The position numbers were made by a program, and so were the translations under genes. Below are positions 12,701-27,700 of a stretch of 64,000 nucleotides of DNA, piece after piece (positions within the stretch are counted from its first letter, which is position 1; each line of letters begins with the position of its first letter). The notes below the pieces were generated by a model. That model had not been told where the DNA came from. It was given only the letters and a program-made list of their open reading frames with translations, and searched no databases. Source of the stretch: Sabethes cyaneus (lineage: Eukaryota > Arthropoda > Insecta > Diptera > Culicidae); assembly GCF_943734655.1 (NCBI RefSeq), contig NC_071354.1, forward strand, positions 145,056,642 through 145,120,641, read 5' to 3'.

Positions 12701-15700
12701 ACCTTAGATTTAATTGTGGTTCTTTTGAATATTTGATTTTAAAATGCACAATTCGATTCATTCATCGATTCTTTTCATCGTAAATCGTAATTGTTGGTTA
12801 CTAAGAAACTTACGAGTTACCTCGCGTGAGACGTCTTTAGAATAACGTATTGCTTACCCACTAGATGAGTATGTGAGAATCCTTCTCCTAAACCGAACGA
12901 TCATAGCATTAATTGGACATTGATCTAACTACAGAATTGGTCAGTCTTAAAAGTAAATGATTTACATATTTAATCGAGAAATTTATCAGAAAATATTTTA
13001 GTACTTAGGTTAGATAGGCAGTGAGTTTTTCTGCAGATTCCGCACTAGTCCTAAGAAACTAGGTTACTCAGCTAAAAAACACTACTTGTTAATTTGATTT
13101 GTACAAACAATTGAGGTTTCTCCAACGGGAAAGGTTAAACATCATGATTAGTGAGTGTTTATCATTCCAAAACTCACAAAGAAAATAGGAAACAAAAAGC
13201 CCGAACCAAGTAAAACCAAAACTCGCCTTCGGCGACCAGCTGGAGGATTCGTTGCTTAACTACCTCTCAGTGCCGCCCTTATCCCCCCCCCCACCAAAAA
13301 ACGAGAAGTTGTAAACTCACTTACCTTTACTATCGATAATTTCTGTACATTCTCTTTGTCTTTCCATGGCAGCTTTCTTCTGTAAGTCCCCGTGGTAGGC
13401 TACGTTGGAAATGTTTTTCGTGTTTTGCTTGATTCGCAGTGTTTCGGGATCATCAGCGACCTTGTTTTTGTTGTTGTTGTTGTTATTATTGTTGTTGCAG
13501 CAGTGATGATCGTTATTCGCAGTATTTCACCATTCATTCGAACCCATTTGAAGAACAGCGCAGCGAAACAAGAGCACATCCGGGGGCCGCACGTTTACGG
13601 AATCCGATGCATAAAGCAACAACGTTCGTCGTCCGTGGTTTTTGTTCAAGTTCCGCCAAGAAGATGGGATGGTTTGATTGTTCGTTTGTTTATTTGTTGT
13701 CGACGCGATCGCGAGCAGCATGCCAAGAGGTTGTTCATCATTTCAAGTGAACCAAACATAAAGAAATAAAAAAAAGAAATCGGAAAAAACGAAACTTGAA
13801 TTAAACGATACTATACGGTTATACTAATGCTAGATTGATTGAGTTTTGCGAAGAAAGTGTTGATCGCACATAAAAACGTTCCGCTCGCAAATAGTGAAAT
13901 TGTACGCTCTTTTTAACGTTTTGGCATTTTGTTCAAATGTAAAGTAAGAGAAATACGAAAAAGTATGTTATTGCATATGTAGACATTGGGGCACTCCGCT
14001 AAACTAACAATATATAATGCTTTGTTTCTTAGCTAGAAGCATGGTTGATATTGGTTTGTATACATGACTAGAACGCAAGAAATTTTATACATATGTGCAG
14101 CAATTTACATTTACAATAAGACTTTATTTTTTAGATATTAGCTATCAAGAAGTCAGTCAATCCACTTGAAAGGTATACTCTTCCAATTCCATAAAAAAGT
14201 TTAATTTGTTTTGGTTGTAATCTAAATTAGTTTAACCACAAATCTGAAAGTATCATTTTGTCTCTCTGTTCCCAAATAGGCAGAAATAGGGCGACAACGA
14301 GTATTGAATATTGAGACGCACATTTGAAATCAATTTAAACCACATTTTTTAGTTATAAAGAGTAGTTTAGAGGTCGTACTGTTTATTGTATCTACATGAA
14401 TACATTATTGTTTGGTATGGTTGAAAACTCCGATTCTTTTCACATACATATACAAATAGCTAATAAGCATCAACTTGTGGTATTGTGATATTCATACCAT
14501 ATTGAAAGGTCTGCCTGAATTGTGTAATGGGATGTTTACTCTATATTGAGTTGGATTACCGGTAGCGTGTGCTGGTTACCAGAGAGAGAAAAGTAACGAG
14601 GTGCCACGGATCGAACGGTAAAAAGCGTAGGGAGCAGTGAGTGTCAGAAGCCAGGAATACACTAGTGGTCCTGGTTACCACACAACTGAACCTTTCTAGA
14701 AATGAAAAATGAAACTGCAACACATACGTCTAAATTATAGACCATTTATAATGGGCATTACAAACAGCAAAATCTGACAGTAAGTAAGCATCATTAGTGT
14801 AATAACAAGTTACACACGAAAAAAAAGTTGTACAATTTAACAATTTGCATTAAATATGTGTTTCGAAACGAAGGCGACATTTCAGAGCGCCCGAGGTAAG
14901 TAGGCCTATTAAAAATAAAGTATTTCAAAGTCAACCTTCCGGTTTTTACACTTTTTAGATGTACTACCTAAATCAAGAGTAAATAGCTCAGTCACATTCA
15001 GGTGATGTTAATTGAATCTGGGGAAGCATAGTTAATATAACTAAACTAATCTGCAATTGAAAGTGAAACAATAAGGCATCATGATTGTGATAGCGTAACT
15101 ATTTCTTATGATAGGTAGCAACTGTGTCATGATGTGCATGGTGCAGATTATAATCGCATTTTCGAGCTGTTAAAAACATTAATCAAAAATTACGTCTCGC
15201 GAAAATGGTACACAGTTACGTATTAAAATACATTGCGTTACAACTACTGCAAAACTAGGTATTTGCTCACGAATCATGTTTTATATTAATTGTAATGCCA
15301 CCCGGTATGCAATATTAGTAAGTTGAACAATTTCAGTTAATTACATAAGGTTGCAGCCAATCTTTTTCGAGTAATTGTAATAGAAATCCGACGCTTCGAC
15401 TGCACTTGTCAGGTAGTTACTGGAATGAAAATTATTGTTTATACTGCTTTCGGATCGAATTGTTGAACATTTGGGTAACTATGTGGGTTATAAACCCCCC
15501 AACACGGTCCAATAATCAATATGTAGTTGAAATGGGGAGAAGTAACAAATATAGCTCTGGCTTTTTCATATTGCCACCTAGTACCTCCTTGAAGATCTAA
15601 GTTAAACGTTAACGATCGATGGCCATGCATTAAAATACTTCATGTACATACTGGAACAGCAAAGCTCAAGTTCGTACCTCCTAGCGCCAGTTCGCCAAGT

Positions 15701-18700
15701 GAGGGGCGGCGCAAACAGCGTCTGTCTTGGAACGAACGGCTGAATGTGAAACCCTTCGTTCCATCTCGGCAGACCCTTTAGCGAAATGTAGGTGTCGCGA
15801 GCTCGGTAGTAAAGCAAAACTCATCTTTACCACGAAAAACGAAAATGGAAATACGGAACAGTTCAACAGCAAAGAACAAGGAAACGATTAATGGATTGGA
15901 AACTTAGTACCTGGAATGTCCGAACTCTTCATAAACCGGCACGAGCTGCCTTGTTTGCTCAAGAGCTACATCGACTTGGAGGGGAGGCGATTGCTATTTG
16001 GGAAATTCGGTAGAGCGTTGGGTCGATTTCGTAGAGTTGTGAAAGTAAAAGCAACGAGTTATCCGGTGGAGGCTTGTAGAAGACCGTATTTTGAGAATCA
16101 AAGGCAAAATACAGAAATTCGCGTTAAAAAACTTTGTGGATTTCAACACTACACGAAAAAATCGACTCATTTAGCACATCCGCGTAAATTCTGAAAATTA
16201 CGTAAAAAAACGCATAAATTCCGAAATTTGCGTAAAAATAGTCGCGTAAAAAACAAACCTCGCAAAAAGTGACTTCAGTGTATAGCCTAATGAACGTATA
16301 CGCACCGAAAAATGATAAATCCGATGATGCTCCGATCCGATGGACGACAGTTCTACGACAGACTCGAGAGGACCTATGGAGAGCGCCCAAAACATGAAAA
16401 TCATGAAAACGTGAGAAACATCATCGGAGATGCAAATGCGCAGATAGTGAGGGAGGAATTTTTCCGTCCATCCTGTCATTGGAAGACATAGTCTTCATCT
16501 GTCGACCATCGATAACAGTCTCAGGCTCATAAATTTCGACGCGGTCAGAGGAATGGCTGTCTGCAGCACCTACTTTCCACGTCTGAATATTCGAACATAC
16601 ACCTGAAGGCATCCAAATGGAGACTCTAGCTCCTGTCAGTCTTTTTGGGGACCAAATATCGACTCAGACCACTATTTCGTCGCGTGCAAGATTAGCGCAA
16701 GGTTATCGCGTGCGGTGAAGTCTCGCACTGAAAGGACGCTACGTTGTAACTTCCAGTGGTGGACGGCAGATGGTGTGGCAGCAGAATACGCCTGAGAGCT
16801 CGATCAACAAATCACAGAATAGTAGAAAAAAGGAAATAATAGGGTATTGTCGTTATCGTCGGGCCACTGTTATGGTCGGGCCATCACGATTTTCCAGTTT
16901 TAGTAACTCATGATATCTATGATACAACCATTGTAAAACTTCTTACTGTGACAGCTAACTTTTCACAATATTGTGAGTATCAAACGTGTATTCAAAACAC
17001 CCGTACTGAATTCAGTGACTAAATCTTAGAAAAAAAGTTTTCCAGGCGCGATGAACTTTTCTTCAGGAAATGATTCATGAAATGGAATTATCGAGATAAA
17101 TTTTGAAAATGTATGAAGTGTGTTGTGCTGCACACGAAGATTATAGAAAAATCCCCACCAGTAAGGTGTTTGCGAAGGCTAAGGTAAAATACTAGAAAAG
17201 CGCTATTTGCACAGGCCGGGCCACTTGAGTAGTCATGGTTGGGCCACCATAATTTTAAGCACAGAAGCGCAATAATCGCTAGAGTATGTCAGTTTTGTAA
17301 AATGTGATGAAATAAAGCATATTTAATACGATAAAAACCTAGATTTTTGGTGTTATTTCATTGTAGTTGTACACTTCGGAAAAGGCCATTGTAGCAATAT
17401 TGATTTTACAAGATCGCCAAAATTTCGCAAAAATGCAATTAAAAATAGGGTATTTATACCTATCTGAGCCGTTGGTTCACGGAATTCATTCTTTTCATGT
17501 CTCTATATAAAATTTCAATACGTATGTCTTACATTTTCTGCGAAGGCCCGACTATGACAACATTTTTGTCTTCACGTAAATGCCTATAACTTTTTTATTT
17601 TTCAAGCAATCAGTTCAAAACTTTCCGGAAATATACCTTTTTCTTAGACCTTTGCAACGATGTATTTAGATTTCCAAAATTGCTTTTGAAACGAAAGTTA
17701 TGGGCGAATTCCAAAACGTGGCCCAACCACGACGACACTCCCCTATAAGTGGGCTGTGGAGGAACCCCCACGGTGGCATTGAAACAACTACGAGAGAAGT
17801 GGCAAGCATGACGCGTGGAAGACAGTGTAACAGCTGGTTTGATGCCGAATGCCAGAGAAGGGCAGATGAGAAGAACTAGACTAAAAGTCGCATGCTCACG
17901 TCAGACCAAAGGAAGGTTTCAAGAGACTACAGCTGCGGAAAAAGAACCGACCGTCTAAAAAACGCGAGTACGAGGAGCACGTGCTCACCGGAGCAGGGAA
18001 GAGATTCGCTAGCAACAACACACGGAGTGAGCAACAAACAAAGTGATGTGCAATGATATAGTCCTGGCAACCTACTTACTGACAAAACCGCGGTAGCAGC
18101 CAGGTGGAAGTAGCACTTCCAGACGCTGTTGAACGGAGAGATCAGCAGAAAGAGGATAAGAATTGTGAGTGATGGCCAAGCTGTGGAGCCACCAACACAG
18201 GCGGAGATTAAAAAGGCTGTCAGTGAACTGAAAAAAGGTAAGACTGCTGGGAAGGACGGTATTTCGGCTGAATTTCTAAAAGCGGGGAGCGAACGGCTGT
18301 ACGAATAATCTACCGGATTATTGTTAGGATCTACGAGGAAGAACAAATGTCGGAGGAGTGGTTGGGTGACCTCATATGCCCTATTTTCAAAAAAGGACAT
18401 CGACTCGAGTCTTAAAACTATCGAGGTATTACATTGCACACATCTGTTTGTGGACTTTATGGCGGCGTACGATTCAGTGACGCTGAATGGGTTAAAATCA
18501 TGTGTGAGAACTTCAACCGCTGGTGTGACTTCAACCGCTCTCGTGACATTGGATGGACTGAAGCAAGAGGATGCACTCTCTAACCTGCTACTGAAACCTT
18601 GGAAGGTATTATACGAAGAGCAAACTTGGAAAAGAACGGGATGAAATCTCACATGCTTCTTAGTTTTGCGAATGACGTCGATCGGAATCAACTGTAGAGC

Positions 18701-21700
18701 AGTGGAAGTTGACTTTAAGTTTTTTGAACGGGAAACAGCGAGATTGGGACTTAATATTAACACCGCCAAAACGAAGTACATGGTTGCTTAAAGGGACGTC
18801 GAAGTCCAAAAAATATTGGTGGCGAGGTGGAGCTGGATGGGGAACGATATGATGTAGTGGAGGACCTTATACCTTGGTACGCTCATGGCATGTGACAACG
18901 ATGTAAGCCGCTAAATGAAACGACGAATTGCAACCACAAATCGGGCTTTCAACGGATTATGTTGTCAGCTGAAGTCCCGTAGTTTCGCAAAAAACTGGCG
19001 CTCTACAGAAAAATATTTCTCCCGGTGGCCATTTACGGACATGAATCATGGACACTAAAGGAAGCTGATCGACGAGTGCTTGGAGGTTTTGAGAGTAAAG
19101 TTTTGCGATCCATACTTGATGGCAAAAATGAGAAAGGGAGTATGGGGGTAAACTTTGGGGCAGACCCCGCACCCGATGAATAAGCGCTGTCAAGGACGAT
19201 ACACGTTCAGTTGGTGTTCAGGGGGCGCTTGGAGAACGCCAGTCTAGGACCGACAGTACTGGAGGATAAAAAATTCGTCCGGCGCACGAAAATATTGAGA
19301 TAAATGAACTTTTTTTAACTTAGATATCAAATATTACATATATTTACAGCCAATTTTCAATTCTATAACAATAAGGTACTTGGATCTATCACTATTATGC
19401 GATAGTTTGTAAATTGAGCAAGATTGAGTTGGAGTAACTGTAGTGTACTGTTGAAGTGTAGTGTTTGCGTATTACTGGCTTTGCAGTGTGCAAGCTGGGG
19501 CGCATTGGGACACGCCAGTAATTACTGTTTTTACGAATTACGAATTTTACAGCGAATTGTGTGAACAATCCTTCCAATACAATATTAAATGCTATCTTTT
19601 TCAGCAAATATGTTCGATGCATTCCTATCTATTACTTCTGTTTCCTTTCCTGTTGGGTAAGGCACGTACTGATACCTGAACTTTAATTTCAAAGGTATGT
19701 ATTTAACTATCTTACGTTACATACCTGATGCCAGTAAAAGTAGTCATAAAATTCCCACAAACTTTTCTGTCATTGTTTGAGTACGCGAGGTTTAAACAGT
19801 GAAACTCCGATCACAAATAGTTGACACAGCCGTCACAAATTAGAGGATAGTTTTTTCCTGTTCCAGCTTGTAAATTTTCAATACAAATAATATTATTAAG
19901 CACCTATACTGCCGCTACTCGCATAACCGTCCCATTTATATCGGAAACTTCATGGAAAATGGGACTGTTATGCGAGTAGCGGCAGTATACAAGACCTGAA
20001 CTGTCTAGATTTTTTGGTAGTTATATGTATTAATTAAATCCGGGTCAAAATAATTCCGTATTAAAAATTAAATCCGTATCAAAAGAACTTTTCACTCGAA
20101 ATATTGTATGCGTACAAAAATAGCAATGTCGTACTTATCGATTTGGTTAGATAGAACTCTTCCTTTACAGAAATGATTCACTCAATTTATAAGAAATTAT
20201 ATCCCCATCATGTATTTTGCATATTTGCAAAACAAGGATTGTTATAAATACGGTAAAGAACAATAGTCTACTATTTTGTGTATTCAAGTGATCTTAATGT
20301 TTTTGACTCATTTAAAACATCTTTTTATCTATAACATGAAAGTCAATTTTTTGAAATCAAGATCGACAGCTTAATACATATCTGATTTCTGAGCACAGAA
20401 GAGACCGTGTTTCAACGTGTTCTATTCACGTTACACACCAGAGTCAAAATTAGAAAAACTTTGCAATTTTACTCTACCTGAGTGACCTTCCCTTTCTGCT
20501 TTTCGAAATCCGCATGATATTTGACATTGGACTGAATTTTGGTGTTCTCCGCTATCCGTTTCAATTCCGGAGTCTCTGCAATTGTGGTGGCTTTGGCTTT
20601 TGGGATGTGTCTGAAAGATATAAAGAAAAAAAAAATGCTTAGAAAATTACTGTAATCGAACTTCTGTAATCGAACTTGCACTCTGTAGATATTCGTTTAA
20701 GGAAAGTTATACAATTTGCAGACACCATCAGCATATACAGACTTCACGATGAAACCATCATTATGCATATCAAGCAAGGTCTGTCACGGTAAATTTTCCT
20801 CCACCTCCAATCTATGGTAATTACATGCATAGTTGACATTCCTTAGCCACTTCTGTGTCTCGATTCTTAAATACTGTAGAGTGGCAGTCACTCGAAAGAC
20901 GACAATGATGACGACGAAACAAGTTTTGCCGGTTGCTTTACTGCAGATTGGCACAAGAAAAGGATTGTGTTGATCCTTACATCATCGCTAGGTTGAAATC
21001 ATAATCGCGCCGGCGTCTCTACGGCATTCACACGATTCACACGCGCACAACGTCAGTCACCTTTCTGGGACACGTAAAGCGCAGATCCGGGCCTACCTCG
21101 TCATGTGTGCAACTATGAGAGGTTGGATGCGAATGCAAATCGAAACCCACACGTCTAGCAGAAAGGCGGTCGGCCATAAAAAGGCTAACATAAGCATTGT
21201 CCGTACACTACGGTAACCGCCTGGAGCTCCTGAATCTGAGACCTATTTTAGCGAGCTTTTCAGATCATGTCGTTCAGACTCTAGAGAGGATGTTGAACGA
21301 GTTGGCGACGCTCGGGTAAGTGGTGGTAATAGAGGGGAAAAGTGCATAGGCCACAAGAAATATGATATTTATGGTCGGGTCTTAAAAGTGAGATGCTGGG
21401 AAGTTTTTATTCACTACACGAAAGCACAAACTTTCGTTTGATCTAGTGCTGGTTCATAGAACCGCTTGAGAGAAGCTGTGAGATTATATTTCCGTTGTTT
21501 TCTCAATGTGGCGCTTGATGTAAGTTTTGGCAAATAATAATGGATAATTCTAAACAAATTCAACAGTAAATAACTAAATACATGTATGTAAAAATGATCT
21601 ATTATTTCTCGTCCTATTATTTATTATTACTACTAAGTAAACTAGTCATAAAAGAGTGGGTTGTTTTTAAAGTTTTGAATTTTACAAGTCAGAATGACAC

Positions 21701-24700
21701 TATGAATCTATAACTAATGTTATTCGTAGAAATCCCAACAGTAGATTATTAACGTGAACAATCCCTGTCAAGGGGTAATTACTGATCGATCTACTAGTTC
21801 CAATGCACATTTATAATCAGTTATTTCTCTTCAGATAGACAGTTGATAGTAACAAAATGGAAAGGAATTGGCTATTAGTTTACATTCATTACAACAATGG
21901 TAGCAAGACATATCTGGTTTAAATTTCTAATTCTTAAACAGTCGATTGGCTCTCATTTGTTAATGAACCATAAATAAACAACGTTATACTTTCCACGGTC
22001 AGTAATGAAAACCTCTCGATAAGAAGTGCTGAGTGGGGCCGCCTAACCTTCAACCGTTCGCAGTTCGCTCTAGTCTGTTTTCGTCTGTAAAGTCATATCT
22101 GCCCGAGTTTACCGTAAATATATTGCGATATCTTTATGCCCCTTGGTCTGGGTTTGCTGTATATACCCACACGAGCGGAGTAAACTTTGATGATAGAAGG
22201 GTTTGCACGCAGTGGCGTATTATCTTAACGTAAGTAAAAACTTGTTTACCGTTAAAGTTGTTTAGTAGACAGAGATAATATGCAGATTTGTATATATTCC
22301 ACGAAAAACACTTTTGCATAAATTTTGATTATGAATAAAATTTATCAATTGACATCCAGATTGTATTTCAAATTATAAATTCAAAAACTCGTGTATAATT
22401 AACGTTTGACCTTTTATAATAATAAAAAAAAAATTCAAACTGAATTGAATCAGATCAAAGGTTCACCAAAGTTGTGAATGAGAAATGTTAACAAAAGTTA
22501 TCATACGAAAAAATTGGAATTAGTTTTGATTGATAATATTGCTGCATAAATGCCTTAACTTTTCATTATCCATGTATTGTCCATTCCCATTGCCATTCGT
22601 CCATTGCCAAGTGAGCCACATTCTAATCCGAAAACTTCCTGGTCCCTATTCCTGGTTTTATATTCTTTGCATATGAGTCGTGATGGCGAGTGTGACCGTT
22701 GCATTCACTTGAATGCAAGACTTACTCAATTCTGAACTATTGCGGTTGTCCTCGTGAACGAAAGTAGGAAACACTTTATTTAGTCCAATTTCGCCAACAT
22801 AGGCGCACAGTAGTAGGTACCTATGGCGAAAGCGCCTACCTTATTTCACTATCGGCAGGCATGCTGTCCGAGCGGAATGTGGGTTTGGAAATGATACACA
22901 ATTCGTTAGCGCTTCCTCTGAGAAACGCTGAGTCCGACCCCCTGCGAAATTAACTGTACTTTTTTCAGCATAAATGACGATCAGCTGTTGTCAGTTTTCC
23001 ATGTGCAATGTCGCTGCCGAGGAATGCAAAATTCATTCGTAACATTGATGAAATCGACGAGCTCGTCAGCACTGGTAGATGTCTAATAACTCATGTATTC
23101 TCACGAACCTCACCTCGCCTAACAGAGCAAGTCTATGATGTACTGTCTTTTCCAGATCGCGAGGCATAAAGCATAGTGATGTGAACTTCAGACGATTACA
23201 AGAAGAAGAGAAAAGGTTGCACATAGAAACAATGCAGTAGTATTTTAATTGAAACAATTAAGATACATGAGTTTTCTAGTTATCCCAAGTAGTAAGTATT
23301 TTGTTTTACTGTCGTGTGGGTGCGAAAGAAGCAAGTACAAAACTAGAGCGTTCCGTAGCAAATGATAAAAAAATCGAATCGACCTATTACTCAAAGGGCA
23401 TTTTTCATTCTCATCGTCTTAAAACGAGATACCAGACGAAACTTTGCTTTCCAAAAGATGGCGCTGTTGTAGCGGCAGTTGAAAGAAAATCTCTCCCGTC
23501 CCTTCGCCACATGCTTACTTACCCAAAAACTAATCATTAATCACCTATAAATTTCTGTACCGCTGCTCTGTTGTGCTTGTTTTTCATAACTTCTGGCTAA
23601 TTTTGATGAAAAACAAGCTTTTCTCATACCTTTCCATTGCTTTTGACTATCATTCTTCCGTGAGCCCGAGGAGGTGATTTTGACACCTTGTATGTGAATA
23701 AAAATTTTGAAAAAATCGCAATTTTACATTTTAGATTTCGATTTTACAGACCATCCGTACCACATGTGGCTACAGCGCCTTAGTGAAACAGAAATCGAAA
23801 AATTGGTGTACATATAGGGGAATCGTAGAGTAAATTATTATCTATAATATTGTTGACGGAAATATAGTTTTATATAGGCAAATTTTAATCGTTAAATTGA
23901 TGATGATGATAGTTTTATTAAGGACCATTTAACATAAAGTCATTCGGATCCAACAATCGTTAAATTAAATCGGCCAAAAAATGTTATAAACAGAATTAAA
24001 AACTTCTCTAAAACGGTAAATTATTTGGGTTCCCTTTGCATCCATTATTCCATGGAACTGTACTTATGACTAACTAGGTATAATTGGACAGCGCAAAACT
24101 AATATTCTGCATTCGAAATTATGCTGAGTAGTCATGAAGAGATTTTGACAACAAACGTCGCACGACGTAATACCCATGTTGAATGTTGGGCTGACAAAAT
24201 CGGGAAATTTTTTTTCGAACATTTTTCAAATTTCAAGACTTAAGACCTAGCAATATAGAAGACTTCTACTAAAAATTAAATTTTAACCCTCAATTGATCA
24301 ACCAATTGTCCAACGCAATCTAACCAACCGGGCACAGCACACTGGTCAAGATCATTTTTGGGGCGCATTAGATCAAAGCTCTAATGCGGAAAACTGGGTT
24401 TTAGGTTTATAGAACCTTCGGAAGAGTTTCTTAAAATCAAAAGTTCTGTCGCCCAGCGAAATTCAAATTTTGATTAATTCCCCTAAAAGTGCAATCAAAA
24501 ATTTATTTTTCTTCAGTTTCAATATAACACATTGATATGTTAGACGAAGTTTTATAGTATACTATAACAAGAAATTTTACTGAAGACAGTAACCTTCTAT
24601 GTCTTCAGCAAAGAGAGAAAAATCCTGTTCCTCATATATGAAAAATCGTTAAAATCAGTTTTTCTACTTTAGCTGTTTTTGTAGTTGTTGTATGGCTTTT

Positions 24701-27700
24701 TCATGTTTTACAAAGTTGTACAAATAGTAAAAATACACATCATTGCTGAAAATAGTATACCACTATCTTCGCTTTTTTTGGAACTATAGAACATTTAATA
24801 TAAAAATACCCTAATTTTGACCCCGAATTACTCGCTCGAAGGCCACTCCCCCCGGGTATCAGAATAGCTTCAAGCAGACTGAAAAGTTTTATAAATCATG
24901 TTTAAAAGCTTATTCCAAAATGTGAAAAATATGCCAATAATTAAAGTCTCACATCAAAGTGCATCACAAAAAAACGCTGTATAAAATAACCCATTGGATA
25001 TTTTCTCTTGAAAATTTGGGTAGAAGTAATTTAGATTGCATTTTGTACACTATATTTTAATCGCTGTCAGTCGCAGCCATCCGAAAAGCAACGTCGCGAG
25101 TTGCGAGGGCGAGCAGAGCACCTGAAAAATCCTCAACTCTCTCATCGGGACATCGGAAAACAACTCGGAATCATGCAGTCAACGGTGAGCTGTGTGATTA
25201 AACGTTGCTACGGAACTCTGAGCATCGAACGGAAGGAGCAATGCTGTCAGATTGTTCTATTAGTGCTCAGGATCACAACCGTGGCCTGAAATCATTTGTG
25301 GGTCAGGGATGTGGCTGAAAAGTTGAATCTGTCTAAGTCTTTTATTCAGAGAGCCAAGGACCGGTAGGGACACTGCATACGCACATAGTGTAGAAGTCTC
25401 TAAATCGTGACGAATGGCCACATACAGTGGGAATGCCACGGGGACGGACACTGTACACCCAGATGTTGACGAATGGATGATGGATGATGATACTTACGTC
25501 AAGGCGGGCTTCCGGCAGCTTCAAGGCTACTGATTTTCACCGCCCAGTACAAGTTTGATGTTCCGGAGGAAATATGGAAGCAGAAACATTCAGTTTGCCA
25601 AGAAATACATGATTTGGCAAGCGATCTGCTCATGTGGCAAACGGAGTGCGCCGTTTGTGACTACCGGGATTGTAAACGGGCAGATCTACCACGAGGAGTG
25701 TCTACAGAAACGTCTACTTCCTCTGTTGAAGCAACATGAGGGCCCTAAGATCTTCTGGTCGGATCTAGCTTCATACCACTGTTCAAAGGATGTCCTGTAG
25801 TGGTACGAAACCAACGGGGTTAACCGGAATTCAGGCCCATTGAGGCCCATAATACCGGGCTATAATGAAGCAGGCACTACGGAAAAATCCCAAGGAGGTC
25901 AAATCTGCGGCAGACATGAAGAATAAGTGCGTTTCCTACAGAAAAAACTGCAGCCGGATGTTGTACAGAACCTTATGAGTGGAGTTAAGTGTAAGTGGCG
26001 AACATCCGGTTATGGTATTGAATTGGAATAAAATAAATATGCCGAAAGCTAACTAATGGGTTATATTTTATTGTCGGAAATTTTGAAAAGGATCGATCAA
26101 CTAGCTAATTGTCTACAGTGTTTTTTTTTGTGATACAATTTGATGTGGCACACCCTTTAGACGAAACAAAAATTCTCTCGACCGTTTGTCGACACAATAA
26201 TAAACTGCGATCTAGAATGTGCGATATTGGTTTTTTGTACATAATAAAAAGAGTAATTTAAATTCATTTTAGTAGAATCTCAAATATAACTAAAATTTGT
26301 AATTTCTATGTTTATATGAACAAACTTTCATTTTTCATATCAGCATGAGAATTTTTTTTTTCATTTAATTCTACTATTATGGAGTTCCCCAAATATTTAC
26401 TTGTCGTTTGCCAAGTATGCGAAATATTCATTTTAAAATAGTTCGCAAAAGAAATTGTTCACTTGCACAAGCAGATTATGTACCTCGGCTGTTGGTAATT
26501 TCTTACCAACCATATCCTAGGTGGTACATATCATAAACTTATTGCAGTAGCGCTATTTATTGCTAGGCAAATATAACCCAAACGACTATGCAGACAAATT
26601 GGGACAAGTATGAGAAAACTAAAGGAAATAAAATTTAACACTGGCAATTTCAAGCAAGCATAAACACACAGTGAATGGTTGAGTATACTTTCAAATTGGC
26701 ATGTGAGCGCCATTGAAGGATGAAAGTGAATTTAGTATGCACTCCGATATTACAAAACCCTCACAAACTTTTGTCTAGTCTCATAACACGATAAAAGGCT
26801 TAGCAGACACAAATCTAACTAACATGACTGATGATAGTTGATCTTACAATTCACTCATCATATAAATAGTTCAGCCCTAGTAAAGAGAAGAAATGTAAGT
26901 GCAATTTACAACCGCAAAACCAAGGTACTTATTATCTATTTGTTGCACGAGGTTGAGAAGGTATACAAAACATTTACTGCTCTTTTTGATTTCATATCTT
27001 TATCAACTATACAGATTTGTTTCCAGTTTTGGGTAACGAATCGAATGTCCAGCCTAGTTTCAAAGAGCAATGGTCAATTTAAATAATATGTGAGGACTTG
27101 TCAAGAGTCGTGAAAACCTACCAATCGTGATACTAAGTATTTTCTTCAATCATGAACCGGATTTCGCTGCACACTGTTGCACCCACAAAGAAAGCACATC
27201 TTGGAACAATCGATGTGGAACTTTCGCTTTTTGCTTAACGTTACATTTGCGGTGTTTGATTTGCGCTTGACAACTAGCAATTGAAGCACCGCAGGGCGTT
27301 TCTTCGGTGCCGTCAACACTTTCAGTTTCATTTACTATGCGAAACCTATCTGCTGTGGGGGGCTGTGAAGGTAAAGAGGGTTGAAAAATGATACTATTCT
27401 CGGTAAGAGTTTACTCTGAATGCAAACATCCTACACAACCTACGGAGAAAATGAAATATGACGTTTAGTCGCGAGCGTCATTAATCAGCTCTTGCACTTC
27501 GGTCTTGCCCATTAGGCAGCAAAGCAATTTCAATCACTACTGAAGGATAAGAATATGATGAATTAACCTGTTGTTTCCTGAATACTGGCAGCAATTCAAA
27601 AATCCTGTGTATGGTGAGTATACCATGGTGAGCAAATTCCAGCATTTCGAGTATACCAATCGCTGGGCAGAAATTCAAGAAACAATGACGTAAGTCAAAT

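Noticed and set aside
17927..18781. 284-codon minus-strand open frame
   Set aside because: It lies exactly antisense to the RT domain of the decayed LINE at 15650-19290; the plus strand carries the recognisable RT motifs, so this is a shadow frame.
22030..22235. Possible first exon of an unknown plus-strand gene
   Set aside because: A GTAAGT-like site and moderate GC content only; no TATA box, coding motif or matching acceptor was found.
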